From an uncultured Acetobacterium sp. (GTDB lineage Bacteria; Bacillota; Clostridia; Eubacteriales; Eubacteriaceae), in NCBI RefSeq assembly GCF_963664135.1, contig NZ_OY760905.1, positions 310,001 to 374,000 on the forward strand: a DNA stretch of 64,000 bases. The letters run 5' to 3'. Shown here piece after piece: positions 47,514-55,592 of the stretch. The notes under the pieces are model-generated. The model searched no databases. It was not told where the DNA came from and saw only the letters and a program-made list of their open reading frames with translations. Position 1 is the first letter of the stretch, and every line of letters begins with the position of its first letter. Position numbers and translations under genes: made by a program.

Positions 47514-48722
47514 ATGTTTATTGCAAGACAACCGATTTTTAATGATCAACTGGAAGTATTCGGATATGAGTTGCTCTTCCGGCTTAATCGTCACTCGACG
47601 CAATTTGGTGGAGTTTCTTCTCAGGGTGCTACAGCCATGGTGATAACCGGTTTATTTGAATCTGGTCTTGAAAACCTCATTGATGACAAAATCGCCTTTA
47701 TCAATTTTGATGAGATCTTTATTCATTCTGACGCTCTGGAATTAATTAAACCCCATCGCATGATTGTTGAAATGCTGGAAGATATCAATGTCGACCACAC
47801 CTTGGTGAGTCGCCTAACCGACATCAAAGATATGGGCTATAGTATTGCTTTAGATGATTTTGCCCAAACCTATCAAACTTATCCACTAACCCCACTGGCA
47901 GATATCATAAAATATGATTTGCTGGTAACCCCATTGGAAACCATTGCAGCAGATATTAAAACCGGCCTAGCCCAGGGAAAAACGCTGCTGGCCGAAAAAG
48001 TGGAAACCTTGGACGAGTTTTTAAAAGCCAAAGAAATGGGATTCACTCTGTTTCAGGGCTATTTTTTCAGCAAACCGAGGATCGCCGGGCGATCTTTAAA
48101 CTTGCCACCATCCCAGATTCAGTATCTTCGTCTGGTGACAGAAATCAATCAGGATGAACCGTCGTTTAAGTGCCTGGCAAACCTCATCGAGCAGGATGTC
48201 ACCTTATCCTATCGGCTGCTGCGGCTGGCCAGTTTTCGGGCGGGCAGTGAGACGATTTGTTCGGTTAAATTTGCGCTTAGTTATATCGGTTTGAAAGAAT
48301 TTGAACGCTGGATCAGTATTTTAATGATCCATGATTTAGGTCGAAACAAGCCCGCGGAACTGATTAAAATATCGCTAATCCGCACCCGCTTTGCGGAATC
48401 GCTGGCGAAACGGGCGGGAATGATCCAACAGGAACACGAATCCGCTCTGATGGGTCTCTTCAGTATTCTGGATGCCTTGCTGGATCAGCCAATGCATGAA
48501 GTTCTGGCTGAGATCGCTCTGCCGCAATCGATTCTGGATGCCCTTATTGACAAAAACGGGCTGCTGTTTCCGATCTATGAATTGATGCTGGCATATGAAA
48601 AAGGTGATTGGGCTGTGGTTGAAGCCAATTCCGAAACCCTCAAAATAGAAGAGTTTTATATCTATCATGATTATCGGGAAGCCATTCGCTGGGCTAATAA
48701 CGTCATTGATAATATTGCCTGA
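47514..48722 (+). CDS. EAL-HDOD signalling protein, second copy
   Basis: The 402-residue tandem paralogue of the previous gene begins with the same ten residues (MFIARQPIFN) and keeps ALDDF, LLAEKVET and FQGYFFSKP. The copies agree through the EAL half and diverge more in HDOD surface residues. The same altered catalytic pattern (FINFDEIF) is present, so both copies share whatever activity remains. It has an AGGAGG-like ribosome site and its own terminator. The HTH protein B follows. Confidence 0.88.
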   Translation: MFIARQPIFNDQLEVFGYELLFRLNRHSTQFGGVSSQGATAMVITGLFESGLENLIDDKIAFINFDEIFIHSDALELIKPHRMIVEMLEDINVDHTLVSRLTDIKDMGYSIALDDFAQTYQTYPLTPLADIIKYDLLVTPLETIAADIKTGLAQGKTLLAEKVETLDEFLKAKEMGFTLFQGYFFSKPRIAGRSLNLPPSQIQYLRLVTEINQDEPSFKCLANLIEQDVTLSYRLLRLASFRAGSETICSVKFALSYIGLKEFERWISILMIHDLGRNKPAELIKISLIRTRFAESLAKRAGMIQQEHESALMGLFSILDALLDQPMHEVLAEIALPQSILDALIDKNGLLFPIYELMLAYEKGDWAVVEANSETLKIEEFYIYHDYREAIRWANNVIDNIA

Positions 48723-48752
48723 AATAACATTGCCTCAAAGGACGTTGAGATC

Positions 48753-48788
48753 GTTTCCAGTCAGGATTTTTGACTGGAAACTATTTTT
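48753..48788 (+). terminator. Intrinsic terminator after the second EAL-HDOD gene
   Basis: GTTTCCAGTCA pairs with TGACTGGAAAC across a 7-base loop, followed by TATTTTTTT. Confidence 0.85.
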
Positions 48789-48873
48789 TTGTACTTAATA
48801 GGAACCTCGGTAATTATTGTTTGCGTGATTTCGATAATAATAAAAAATATGTTGGCACACAAAACGCCACATC

Positions 48874-48901
48874 TTGTAATCATTTGGAACTTCGTTATAA
48901 T
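48874..48901 (+). promoter_or_regulatory. Predicted promoter of HTH protein B
   Basis: TTGTAA (48874-48879) and perfect TATAAT (48896-48901) with 16-base spacing, about 110 bases before the start codon. Confidence 0.5.
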
Positions 48902-49010
48902 GAAAGTAGGCGTGAATAAATGGGGAGTAACTGCGTCGGTTATCCTTGTGAAATAGCACACTTAATTTACAAACGCATTCGTTAACAATACATTCCAATA
49001 GGAGACGGCG

Positions 49011-50486
49011 ATGTCATTATTGAGCAGAAAAATAGAAGAACTCATTGAAGAAAGCGGTGTAACCGTTCAATCCCTTGCCGAAATAGGGAAAATCAATCGA
49101 ACGACCTTGCAGCGGGTCAAATCTGGGGAAAGGCTACCCTCGAAAACATTTTTTACGAACATGTGTAACGCGTTGCGACTTTCGCTCACTGAAGCAGAAG
49201 AATTAGAAACCCTGTTAGAAATGAGCCAAGTCGGTGAGCGGATTTATCATAATCGTCAAAAAATCATTGAACTCATAGAAACCATTTCTGAACTAACCGA
49301 ATATAAAATTCCCTTTTCAAAAGAAGCAAGCCCCAAAAGGGGCTGGGCTCCAGTCAGGCGTAACATTGAAAAAATTCAGATCATTACGGGGAACGGCGCC
49401 GTTTTAAAAATGGTCGAAAATACGATCGACCGGGAACTTTTTGGTTCCGATCATCCTCTTGTGCGGATGGCTATTCCCGCCACTTGCGATGCAATTTACC
49501 GTCATATTTTTCAGCAAATGTTGGGGAATAAAAAACAACTGATTTTACAGGATGTGTTGAATATTATCAAAGAATGCGATGAAACAACGGCTGATCAGGG
49601 CCTCGGGGTCCTAAAATATTTGATTTCACTGTCTATTTTGGATAACGTCACCTATCAGTCCAATTTTTACTATCAGTCCATTGACGAAAATGGAGAAATC
49701 AATGTTCTTTTTCCCTATTTTATCCTCACCTCGGAACAAGTCATTACATTATCCCAGGATTTCTCCAAAGCGATTCTCTATCAGGATGCCGACTTATATC
49801 GCCTTTACCAAATGGAATTTGTAAAACTCTGTCAGCAAACAGAACCATTTATTGAAGAAAGCCGGGATTTGTTGACCATTTATTCACTGGAACAAACCTA
49901 TCGCATCCGCCAGGTAGTGGAACCGCTGCCATGTTTTGCCTATTATGCGACTCCGGAAATGGTGGGGGATAAAATTAGAAAAGATTTTCCCGATTATGAG
50001 CTCCTGCGTGATGCCACCATCCGCTTCTATGATTACTTTAAAAAAGAAAACCGCTCGATGATCAATGTTTTTTCGTTGGCAAATCTAAAACAATTCATGA
50101 TCGACGGCAACATGTATTTTCCGGCCGAAGTATGTGACCCTTTTACCCAAGCGGAACGTCTGATGCTTTTAAAACTGGTCAGAGAGGATCTTATTAATGA
50201 TGTCCGAAAAACCTATGCTCTTAATGAAGAAAAAATATTTTTGAACTCAGCGGTTGAATTTATTAATGAAGCAACTCTGATTCATTTGATTTTACACTAC
50301 CAAAAGGGCGACAAGAAGGTATTTAAAACCGTCATCTTAAAAGAAAGCAATATTGTAAATGCTTTTGACGATTTTTTCAGGAGTCTGCCCGGCAGTCAGT
50401 ATGTGTTACCAAAAGAAGAAACCATTAAAGAAATGGACAGGATGATTGCTGATTATGAGCTGGGGATGACCGGATTGATCCGTTAA
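49011..50486 (+). CDS. HTH protein B, paralogue of the protein at 42728
   Basis: The 491-residue product matches HTH protein A from end to end. The first 50 residues differ at few positions (SLAEIGKINRTTLQRVKSG), and the block before and including ELTEYKIPFSKE is nearly unchanged. An internal stretch VVEPLPCFAYYATPEM parallels A's IVEPLPCFAYYTDREL. The central region is looser. The C-terminal domain is unknown to me. The HTH is strongly kept, so both may read similar operators. The start has GGAGACGG upstream. Confidence 0.7.
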   Translation: MSLLSRKIEELIEESGVTVQSLAEIGKINRTTLQRVKSGERLPSKTFFTNMCNALRLSLTEAEELETLLEMSQVGERIYHNRQKIIELIETISELTEYKIPFSKEASPKRGWAPVRRNIEKIQIITGNGAVLKMVENTIDRELFGSDHPLVRMAIPATCDAIYRHIFQQMLGNKKQLILQDVLNIIKECDETTADQGLGVLKYLISLSILDNVTYQSNFYYQSIDENGEINVLFPYFILTSEQVITLSQDFSKAILYQDADLYRLYQMEFVKLCQQTEPFIEESRDLLTIYSLEQTYRIRQVVEPLPCFAYYATPEMVGDKIRKDFPDYELLRDATIRFYDYFKKENRSMINVFSLANLKQFMIDGNMYFPAEVCDPFTQAERLMLLKLVREDLINDVRKTYALNEEKIFLNSAVEFINEATLIHLILHYQKGDKKVFKTVILKESNIVNAFDDFFRSLPGSQYVLPKEETIKEMDRMIADYELGMTGLIR

Positions 50487-50708
50487 TTCGATTATTTAGA
50501 ATATGAAAAATAGCAAATTTGCACTTAATTTACTTATTTTACAGAATATTAGAAAAATTTTACCCTAAACTGTTTAAATTACGAATAAATGGTTAAACAG
50601 TGAAATAGATTGTCCAGGTTCTGTAAAATTGATTAAAACAGAATGTTCGTGCGAACTCAAAAGCTTTATGGGTAGCCTGTTCGCATAAAAACGCAAAGGA
50701 GTGTAGAA

Positions 50709-51143
50709 ATGCAGATACAACCTTATATTAGTTTTAATGGAAATTGTCGAGAAGCTATGGAATTCTATGCAGATATTTTTGGAACGAACAATCCTGAAAT
50801 TATCCTGTTTGGTGAAATGCCCTCAGATTCGGATGTGATCAAAACGGAAGAAGCTGGCAAAGTGATTCTTCAACCCAAGCTGGAGCTGGCAGAAACCAAG
50901 GTGAAGCTTTCAAATATCCCCCCCAAAGCACACCCAGCCCGAGAAGATAACATGACTCTGGTCATTATCAGCGATGACCTGGATGAAATTAAAATAATGT
51001 ATTACAAACTCAAAGATGGCGGCACCGTTGAAATGGAACTCCAGGAAACCTTCTGGAGTAAATATTACGGCGCGCTTATCGATAAATTTGGGGTCGGTTG
51101 GCAGTTAAATTATGATGACGGCAGGATGAGACAAGTGGTATAA
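50709..51143 (+). CDS. VOC-family (PhnB-like) protein
   Basis: The 144-residue protein starts IQPYISFNGNCREAMEFYAD.F, the PhnB/glyoxalase-fold signature, and ends with WGK-like WSKYYGALIDKFGVGWQLNY, typical of the group once called 3-demethylubiquinone methyltransferase-like. Function in this subgroup is unknown; bleomycin-resistance-like binding is one option. The start has AAAGGAG. It is monocistronic. Confidence 0.83.
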   Translation: MQIQPYISFNGNCREAMEFYADIFGTNNPEIILFGEMPSDSDVIKTEEAGKVILQPKLELAETKVKLSNIPPKAHPAREDNMTLVIISDDLDEIKIMYYKLKDGGTVEMELQETFWSKYYGALIDKFGVGWQLNYDDGRMRQVV

Positions 51144-51284
51144 TAAGTGTAATCTTATACTAAAGATTGCTCCATCAATGTGATTAGCACACGGTATGAC
51201 AGTATCGTGTGTTATTTGTGCGCAGGAATGAACCAAATGATCAAAGACGTGGTTCTTTACAAATAGTCATAAGATAAAACATTC

Positions 51285-51332
51285 GTTAATTGCGAAACCG
51301 GGCACAAAGCTAACAGTACCTTCGTAATTAAC
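51285..51332. repeat. Dispersed hairpin repeat, short copy F
   Basis: Arms GTTAATTGCGAA and TTCGTAATTAAC differ by one base. Between them CACAAAGCTAACAGTACC is the reverse complement of the left end of copy D (TACCGTTAGCTTTGT) apart from one base. So this is an end-only derivative of the large repeat. It is 26 bases before the symporter start codon. Confidence 0.65.
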
Positions 51333-51358
51333 TAATCCAATCATCATCAGGAGGAACC

Positions 51359-52969
51359 ATGGAAACAAAAAAAATATTGCCACTTAATTTAGCCAGTCTT
51401 GACGAAGCCAATGAATTTGTCCAAAAGCTCCTGCAAAACTACAAGTGTCCCAAAACAGACAACCTCAAAGCCCAGCTTTTTGTGGAAGAAGCGATCGTCT
51501 ATTGGGAAAAGAACGCTCCAGAAAACGCCAGATTTGAACTATCCATTCAAAAGCGTTTTAAGACCATTACCCTGGCGCTGAATTATTGGGGCGACCCGGA
51601 AAACCCACTGACTGTTGCTGAAACATCCGAGGATGAAGAATTCGAATTTAATCGGATTGGTCAAAACATTTTAATCGGGTTGTCCGCAGTGACCTATTCC
51701 TACGAAAAGGGCTGCAATAACGTCTCGTATACACTCAAACAAAAACCGCTGAATCCGGCGCTGACCACGGCCATTGCCTTTGTGGGGGCAATCATCTCTG
51801 GTTTGGCCCTGCAAGCCGTTGCGCCGGCCTTGGGCAAACAGATCGGCACCACCATTCTGACTCCCCTCAGTGGTACTTTTTTCGGTTTTCTTAATGCGAT
51901 TGTTATTCCCGTCTTGTTTTTTTCGGCCATCGGCAGCATTTTCAATATGGATAATCTGGCTCAAATGAAACGAATCTTTCAGCTGTTACTCACCTGGTCG
52001 GTGGCCATTATTCTGCTGGCGTCGGCCATTTCTCTAGGGGTGGCACAGATTTCTCTGCTGGGACAAACAACCTCAGCAACCCAGGGCGGAAGCGGGGACC
52101 TGTGGAATCAAATTGGGGAGATGGTGTTTGGTATCATTCCAACCAATATCCTCCAACCTTTTCTGGACGGTAATACCCTGCAGATTATGTTTTTGGCCAT
52201 CATTGGCGGGATCGTGATGCTGACCTTAAAAGGACGATTTCCTTCAATCACAAAAATCGTTACCGAATGCAACCTGGTTTTTTCGACCATTCTGGATGCC
52301 ATCTGCGCCCTGATGCCCTGGGTGGTTTTTATCAGTATCTTGAATATGATGGTCTCTGGTCAAGGCACTGCCCTGTTAGGCGCATTTAAACTGCTCGCCT
52401 TGCTGGTGGTAACCATTCTGATCATCGATCTGGTGATGCTTTTGAGTGTGGCAGTGTATGAAAAAATCAGCCCACTTGAATACCTCAAAACAGCGGCCCC
52501 ATTTCTGCTGATTGCCTTCTCTACCGCCAGCTCCAGTGCGGCTTTCGCCAGCCATACCGCAACAGCATTGGGAAAACAGAAGATCCGGGATTATGTAGTC
52601 CATTTTTCAATCCCAGTGGGGGTGTTGTTCAACAAGCAGGATGCCATCCCGATGTTACTGCTGACTTCATTATTTGTCGGGAATATTTATGGGATTGCCT
52701 TCACCTTACCAGATTTGATTCCGGTGGTGATTCTCTGTATGATTCTCTCGGTGGCCGTACCGCCATCGCCGGGGATGGGGGCGTTTCTCTTTACGATCGT
52801 CTTTAACCTGCTGGGGATTCCCCTGGAAGGGCTGGCTTTGGCCGTCACCATTGCCATCTTTATTGATTACCCGGCCACTGCCAGCAATGTGATGACCACT
52901 AACATCGGCATGCTTCATACCGAACATCGGCTAAAAGCAACAGAAGCAAAGCAGACCATCAAGATCTAA
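51359..52969 (+). CDS. DAACS-type cation symporter with fused N-terminal ATPase-like domain
   Basis: Residues 135-536 form a dicarboxylate/amino acid:cation symporter with about eight membrane helices and two re-entrant loops. The family serine-rich motif is TASSSAAFASHT and the later conserved stretch is DYPATASNV. Residues 1-130 are soluble and follow the pattern of an RsbW-like HATPase_c_2 domain: an N-box-like FVEEAIVYW, then beta strands, then IGQNILIGLSAVTYSYEKGCNNVSY-type closing helix and strand. The usual Asn and DxG residues are lost, so ATP binding is doubtful. AGGAGG lies 6 bases before the start. It converges with the next gene with one base between stop codons. Confidence 0.85.
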   Translation: METKKILPLNLASLDEANEFVQKLLQNYKCPKTDNLKAQLFVEEAIVYWEKNAPENARFELSIQKRFKTITLALNYWGDPENPLTVAETSEDEEFEFNRIGQNILIGLSAVTYSYEKGCNNVSYTLKQKPLNPALTTAIAFVGAIISGLALQAVAPALGKQIGTTILTPLSGTFFGFLNAIVIPVLFFSAIGSIFNMDNLAQMKRIFQLLLTWSVAIILLASAISLGVAQISLLGQTTSATQGGSGDLWNQIGEMVFGIIPTNILQPFLDGNTLQIMFLAIIGGIVMLTLKGRFPSITKIVTECNLVFSTILDAICALMPWVVFISILNMMVSGQGTALLGAFKLLALLVVTILIIDLVMLLSVAVYEKISPLEYLKTAAPFLLIAFSTASSSAAFASHTATALGKQKIRDYVVHFSIPVGVLFNKQDAIPMLLLTSLFVGNIYGIAFTLPDLIPVVILCMILSVAVPPSPGMGAFLFTIVFNLLGIPLEGLALAVTIAIFIDYPATASNVMTTNIGMLHTEHRLKATEAKQTIKI

Positions 52970-52970
52970 A

Positions 52971-53645
52971 TTAAACCTGTTGACGATTTGATTTTAACCG
53001 GCCGGTTTCAAAATCGGCATTGGTTTTGATGATTTCTTGAGCGATTTCCGGATTCGACCATTTACCCGAAGTGACTGCGTCATTGATAAAAACGTCATAG
53101 ACTTTGATGGCTAAAATCGCCAGTTGCGAGGGGTTGTGTGGGATAGCACCATCTGGAAAACAATCGGCATGGGTTTTGACAAAGGCCGCCGCCGCTTTAA
53201 CCGCCCGATGATCGTCCCGGTCTTGGAGAGTGGGGTACTCGAATGCCCATAAATCAGTCCGTTTTTTAATCAACGTTTTGTCTGAATCGCCGGGGTCGAT
53301 TCCGGCGGCGGTAAAGACCCGGCAATCGTAAATGCGACAGGTGATGGCCCGATTTTTATAAATCGAACAGCGCCCATCTGTTAGCATGGGACAGTGTCCC
53401 TCTTCGTCGTAACCCATCAGCACGTTACCTTTAGGGAGACCGGGAGCCGGGAATAGCAGCTGTTTATTGATCCGGGCAAGGGTTTTTGTTTCCTGAGGTT
53501 GGATATGAATAAAATATGATGCGGTGCAGCAGGCATTGCAGCTACCGCAATTGACCTCGGTACCAGCTTCAGTAATCAGAGAAGCCCGGACTTCTTTAAG
53601 CCAGGCCGAAAAATCACCCGCCGAAATGTGTTGTGTATTGTCCAT
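52971..53645 (-). CDS. YkgJ-family cysteine-cluster protein
   Basis: Starting at the ATG at 53645 the product is 224 residues. The cysteines fit the YkgJ (Zn/Fe-chelating) pattern: CGSCNACC near 36-43, then CPMLTDGRCSIYKNRAITCRIYDC. The family binds a metal or cluster and its biochemical role is unknown. It lies tail to tail with the symporter gene. Confidence 0.82.
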   Translation of the reverse strand: MDNTQHISAGDFSAWLKEVRASLITEAGTEVNCGSCNACCTASYFIHIQPQETKTLARINKQLLFPAPGLPKGNVLMGYDEEGHCPMLTDGRCSIYKNRAITCRIYDCRVFTAAGIDPGDSDKTLIKKRTDLWAFEYPTLQDRDDHRAVKAAAAFVKTHADCFPDGAIPHNPSQLAILAIKVYDVFINDAVTSGKWSNPEIAQEIIKTNADFETGRLKSNRQQV

Positions 53646-53754
53646 TAATTTAGACCCTTTCAAAATGAAATAAAGTATTACTTATTTTACACCAGCTTTT
53701 TGATAAAGTCCAGATGGTGTCATTGCGGCACGATCTGAAAACAGCAAAATAAAA

Positions 53755-53787
53755 AACAGGATTTCTACTCTTAGAAATCCCGTTTTT
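53755..53787. terminator. Intrinsic terminator for the minus-strand membrane gene
   Basis: GGATTTCTA pairs with TAGAAATCC around a tight loop, and A/T runs flank both sides. On the minus strand it follows the gene ending at 53818. Confidence 0.75.
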
Positions 53788-53817
53788 ATTTTTTTGCGAT
53801 TTGATCAGCGGCATTAG

Positions 53818-54768
53818 TTATTCCTGCGGTTGAGCGGCCAGCTGTTTCATTAGTTCGGCTTTTCTTTTTTCTGGATAGATTTTAACAAATTTTACGGTTA
53901 CCAGTCCTAATACAACCGGGATCAGCAAATTAAGAATTCCACTGAGACTACGATAGCCATTGATATCCAGGAGGTAAGTGGTTCCAGTCACAATCAGGTA
54001 ATAGACACCCCACATCGCCGTAACAATCCGATTGGAATCGATAAAGATCTGATTATAATAACCACGATATCCGAACTTACCAAGCTTGTAATGAACGGTC
54101 AGCGGTGCCTTGGTTAAACAGGAACCCAGCCACATGACACCAAACAGGAAGTAGGAAGAACAGACAATCAGTGTTTCATCTACGGCTACTAAGCCCAGCA
54201 AACATAAGGAGGTTACCAGAAAAATACTCAACCGGTCATAAAAAGTCAGCAAGAATTTGCGGCTCAAGAGTGGCATCAGTGATGAGTAAACAATTCCTGC
54301 CACACTGCCCCAGAAAACATCAAAGGACATCACCATCCAAATCATCATCCATTGGATAATCATCAGATTTAAGGTCGCTTTTTTGATAATCTCTTTTTTG
54401 GTAAGGTTAAAATAATCTTCGAAATACATAATGGTATCAAAGGCACCATTAATTTGACAATCTTCTTTTAAAATAACTTCTTTAATGCAAAGGCCTTTAA
54501 AAGCCACTTCCTGAAAGATATCGAAGTTAATCTTAATTTGTGTGGTAAAGTCGAGAAAATCATCGGTTTTGACAATGCATGAGCTTTCACCCAAAACGAG
54601 TTGATAACGGGAATCAAGATCGGTAAATTCCAGTTCCAAAACAAGATCTTCTTTGTAATTAAAGGGTTTGTAACGACCAGCAAAAGTAGTCAACTGACCC
54701 AGTACTTTTTTGGGAGAGGGTTTGTACTTAAATGGGACCGCAGGCTGATTGTTTTTTTGATCAGACAT
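53818..54768 (-). CDS. Hypothetical membrane protein with SCP2-like N-terminal domain
   Basis: The 316-residue protein has a soluble N-terminal half (about 35-130). Its strand pattern (LVLELEFTDLDSRYQLVL, then INFDIFQEVAFKG, then INGAFDTIMYFEDYF) resembles SCP2 sterol-carrier domains. About five membrane helices follow (about 140-300) before a basic C-terminus. An SCP2 match is my judgement from pattern only. No function can be assigned. It is monocistronic, with an AGGAAGG ribosome site. Confidence 0.6.
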   Translation of the reverse strand: MSDQKNNQPAVPFKYKPSPKKVLGQLTTFAGRYKPFNYKEDLVLELEFTDLDSRYQLVLGESSCIVKTDDFLDFTTQIKINFDIFQEVAFKGLCIKEVILKEDCQINGAFDTIMYFEDYFNLTKKEIIKKATLNLMIIQWMMIWMVMSFDVFWGSVAGIVYSSLMPLLSRKFLLTFYDRLSIFLVTSLCLLGLVAVDETLIVCSSYFLFGVMWLGSCLTKAPLTVHYKLGKFGYRGYYNQIFIDSNRIVTAMWGVYYLIVTGTTYLLDINGYRSLSGILNLLIPVVLGLVTVKFVKIYPEKRKAELMKQLAAQPQE

Positions 54769-54947
54769 GTGAACACCTTCCTTTCTGTTAGTTCATATTA
54801 ATCAGGACAGCATGACTTATATTGTGTTTTAGTGAAAATGAAGTTATTAATGTCATAATATCAGGTTTATGATCAAAATTCCACAAAAGTACGAAAAATA
54901 CGCCTGGCGTATAAAATCAAATAAAATGTGTACGCCTCTGAACAACC

Positions 54948-54978
54948 TTGACAATCCCCCCCTTTTCCATGGTAAAAT
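54948..54978 (+). promoter_or_regulatory. Predicted promoter of the V4R / PAS-GGDEF pair
   Basis: Consensus TTGACA (54948-54953) and TAAAAT (54973-54978) are 19 bases apart, a slightly long spacing. Confidence 0.4.
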
Positions 54979-55058
54979 AAGCAATTATGATGAAAAATAA
55001 GTATACCGACTAACCAACAAAAATAGAGAATTATCTTATCGAACTGGAGGATATCGCA

Positions 55059-55583
55059 ATGGAAAGAAAATATGCATTTTCCTGGGATTTACTGGGAGAT
55101 ATTACCGAGGGACGTCCGCATCTGGGCAATGCAACTCGGATTGAGGTGTATCGTTTGATGCAATTTACATTTAGAGATATCGTTGAGCAACATGTCGGCT
55201 GGGAAAAAACTGATGAAATATTCTATCAAGCGGGAAAATTGGCTGGCCAGGAATTCTATCAGAATATGATCGATAAAACAGACGATTTTAATAATTTTAT
55301 CAATCAGCTCCAAACGGTATTAAAAGAACTGGGTATGGGTATATTTAGAGTTGAAGAAGCAGACATGGAAAAAGGTGAGCTCACACTAACTGTCGCTGAA
55401 GATCTTGACTGTTCTGGTCTGCCCGAAACAGGATATGAGATTTGCACCTATGATGAAGGTTTTATTGCGGCATTGTTGGAGGGCTTCTCGGGGATACCAT
55501 TTGTTGTCAAAGAAACGGACTGCTGGTGTACCGGGGACCGAACCTGTCGTTTCAGCGCAAAAGCGACTAACGAAGGGAACTAA
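55059..55583 (+). CDS. V4R-domain (4-vinyl reductase-like) small-molecule-binding protein
   Basis: A 174-residue V4R protein with the early RIEVYRLMQFTFRDI helix, EFYQNM, and the cysteine-bearing end KETDCWCTGDRTCRF, in which the three Cys may bind a metal. V4R domains bind small ligands, often aromatic or phenolic, and commonly regulate signalling proteins. The gene is 10 bases from the PAS-GGDEF gene, so it may be the ligand-sensing subunit of that cyclase. AGGAGG-like site (GGAGG) upstream. Confidence 0.85.
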   Translation: MERKYAFSWDLLGDITEGRPHLGNATRIEVYRLMQFTFRDIVEQHVGWEKTDEIFYQAGKLAGQEFYQNMIDKTDDFNNFINQLQTVLKELGMGIFRVEEADMEKGELTLTVAEDLDCSGLPETGYEICTYDEGFIAALLEGFSGIPFVVKETDCWCTGDRTCRFSAKATNEGN

Positions 55584-55592
55584 TAATAAAAA

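Noticed and set aside
50643-50690. GTTCGTGCGAAC palindrome upstream of the VOC gene as another repeat copy
   Set aside because: It shares only short words with the repeat family and the loop would be two bases; no arms could be aligned.
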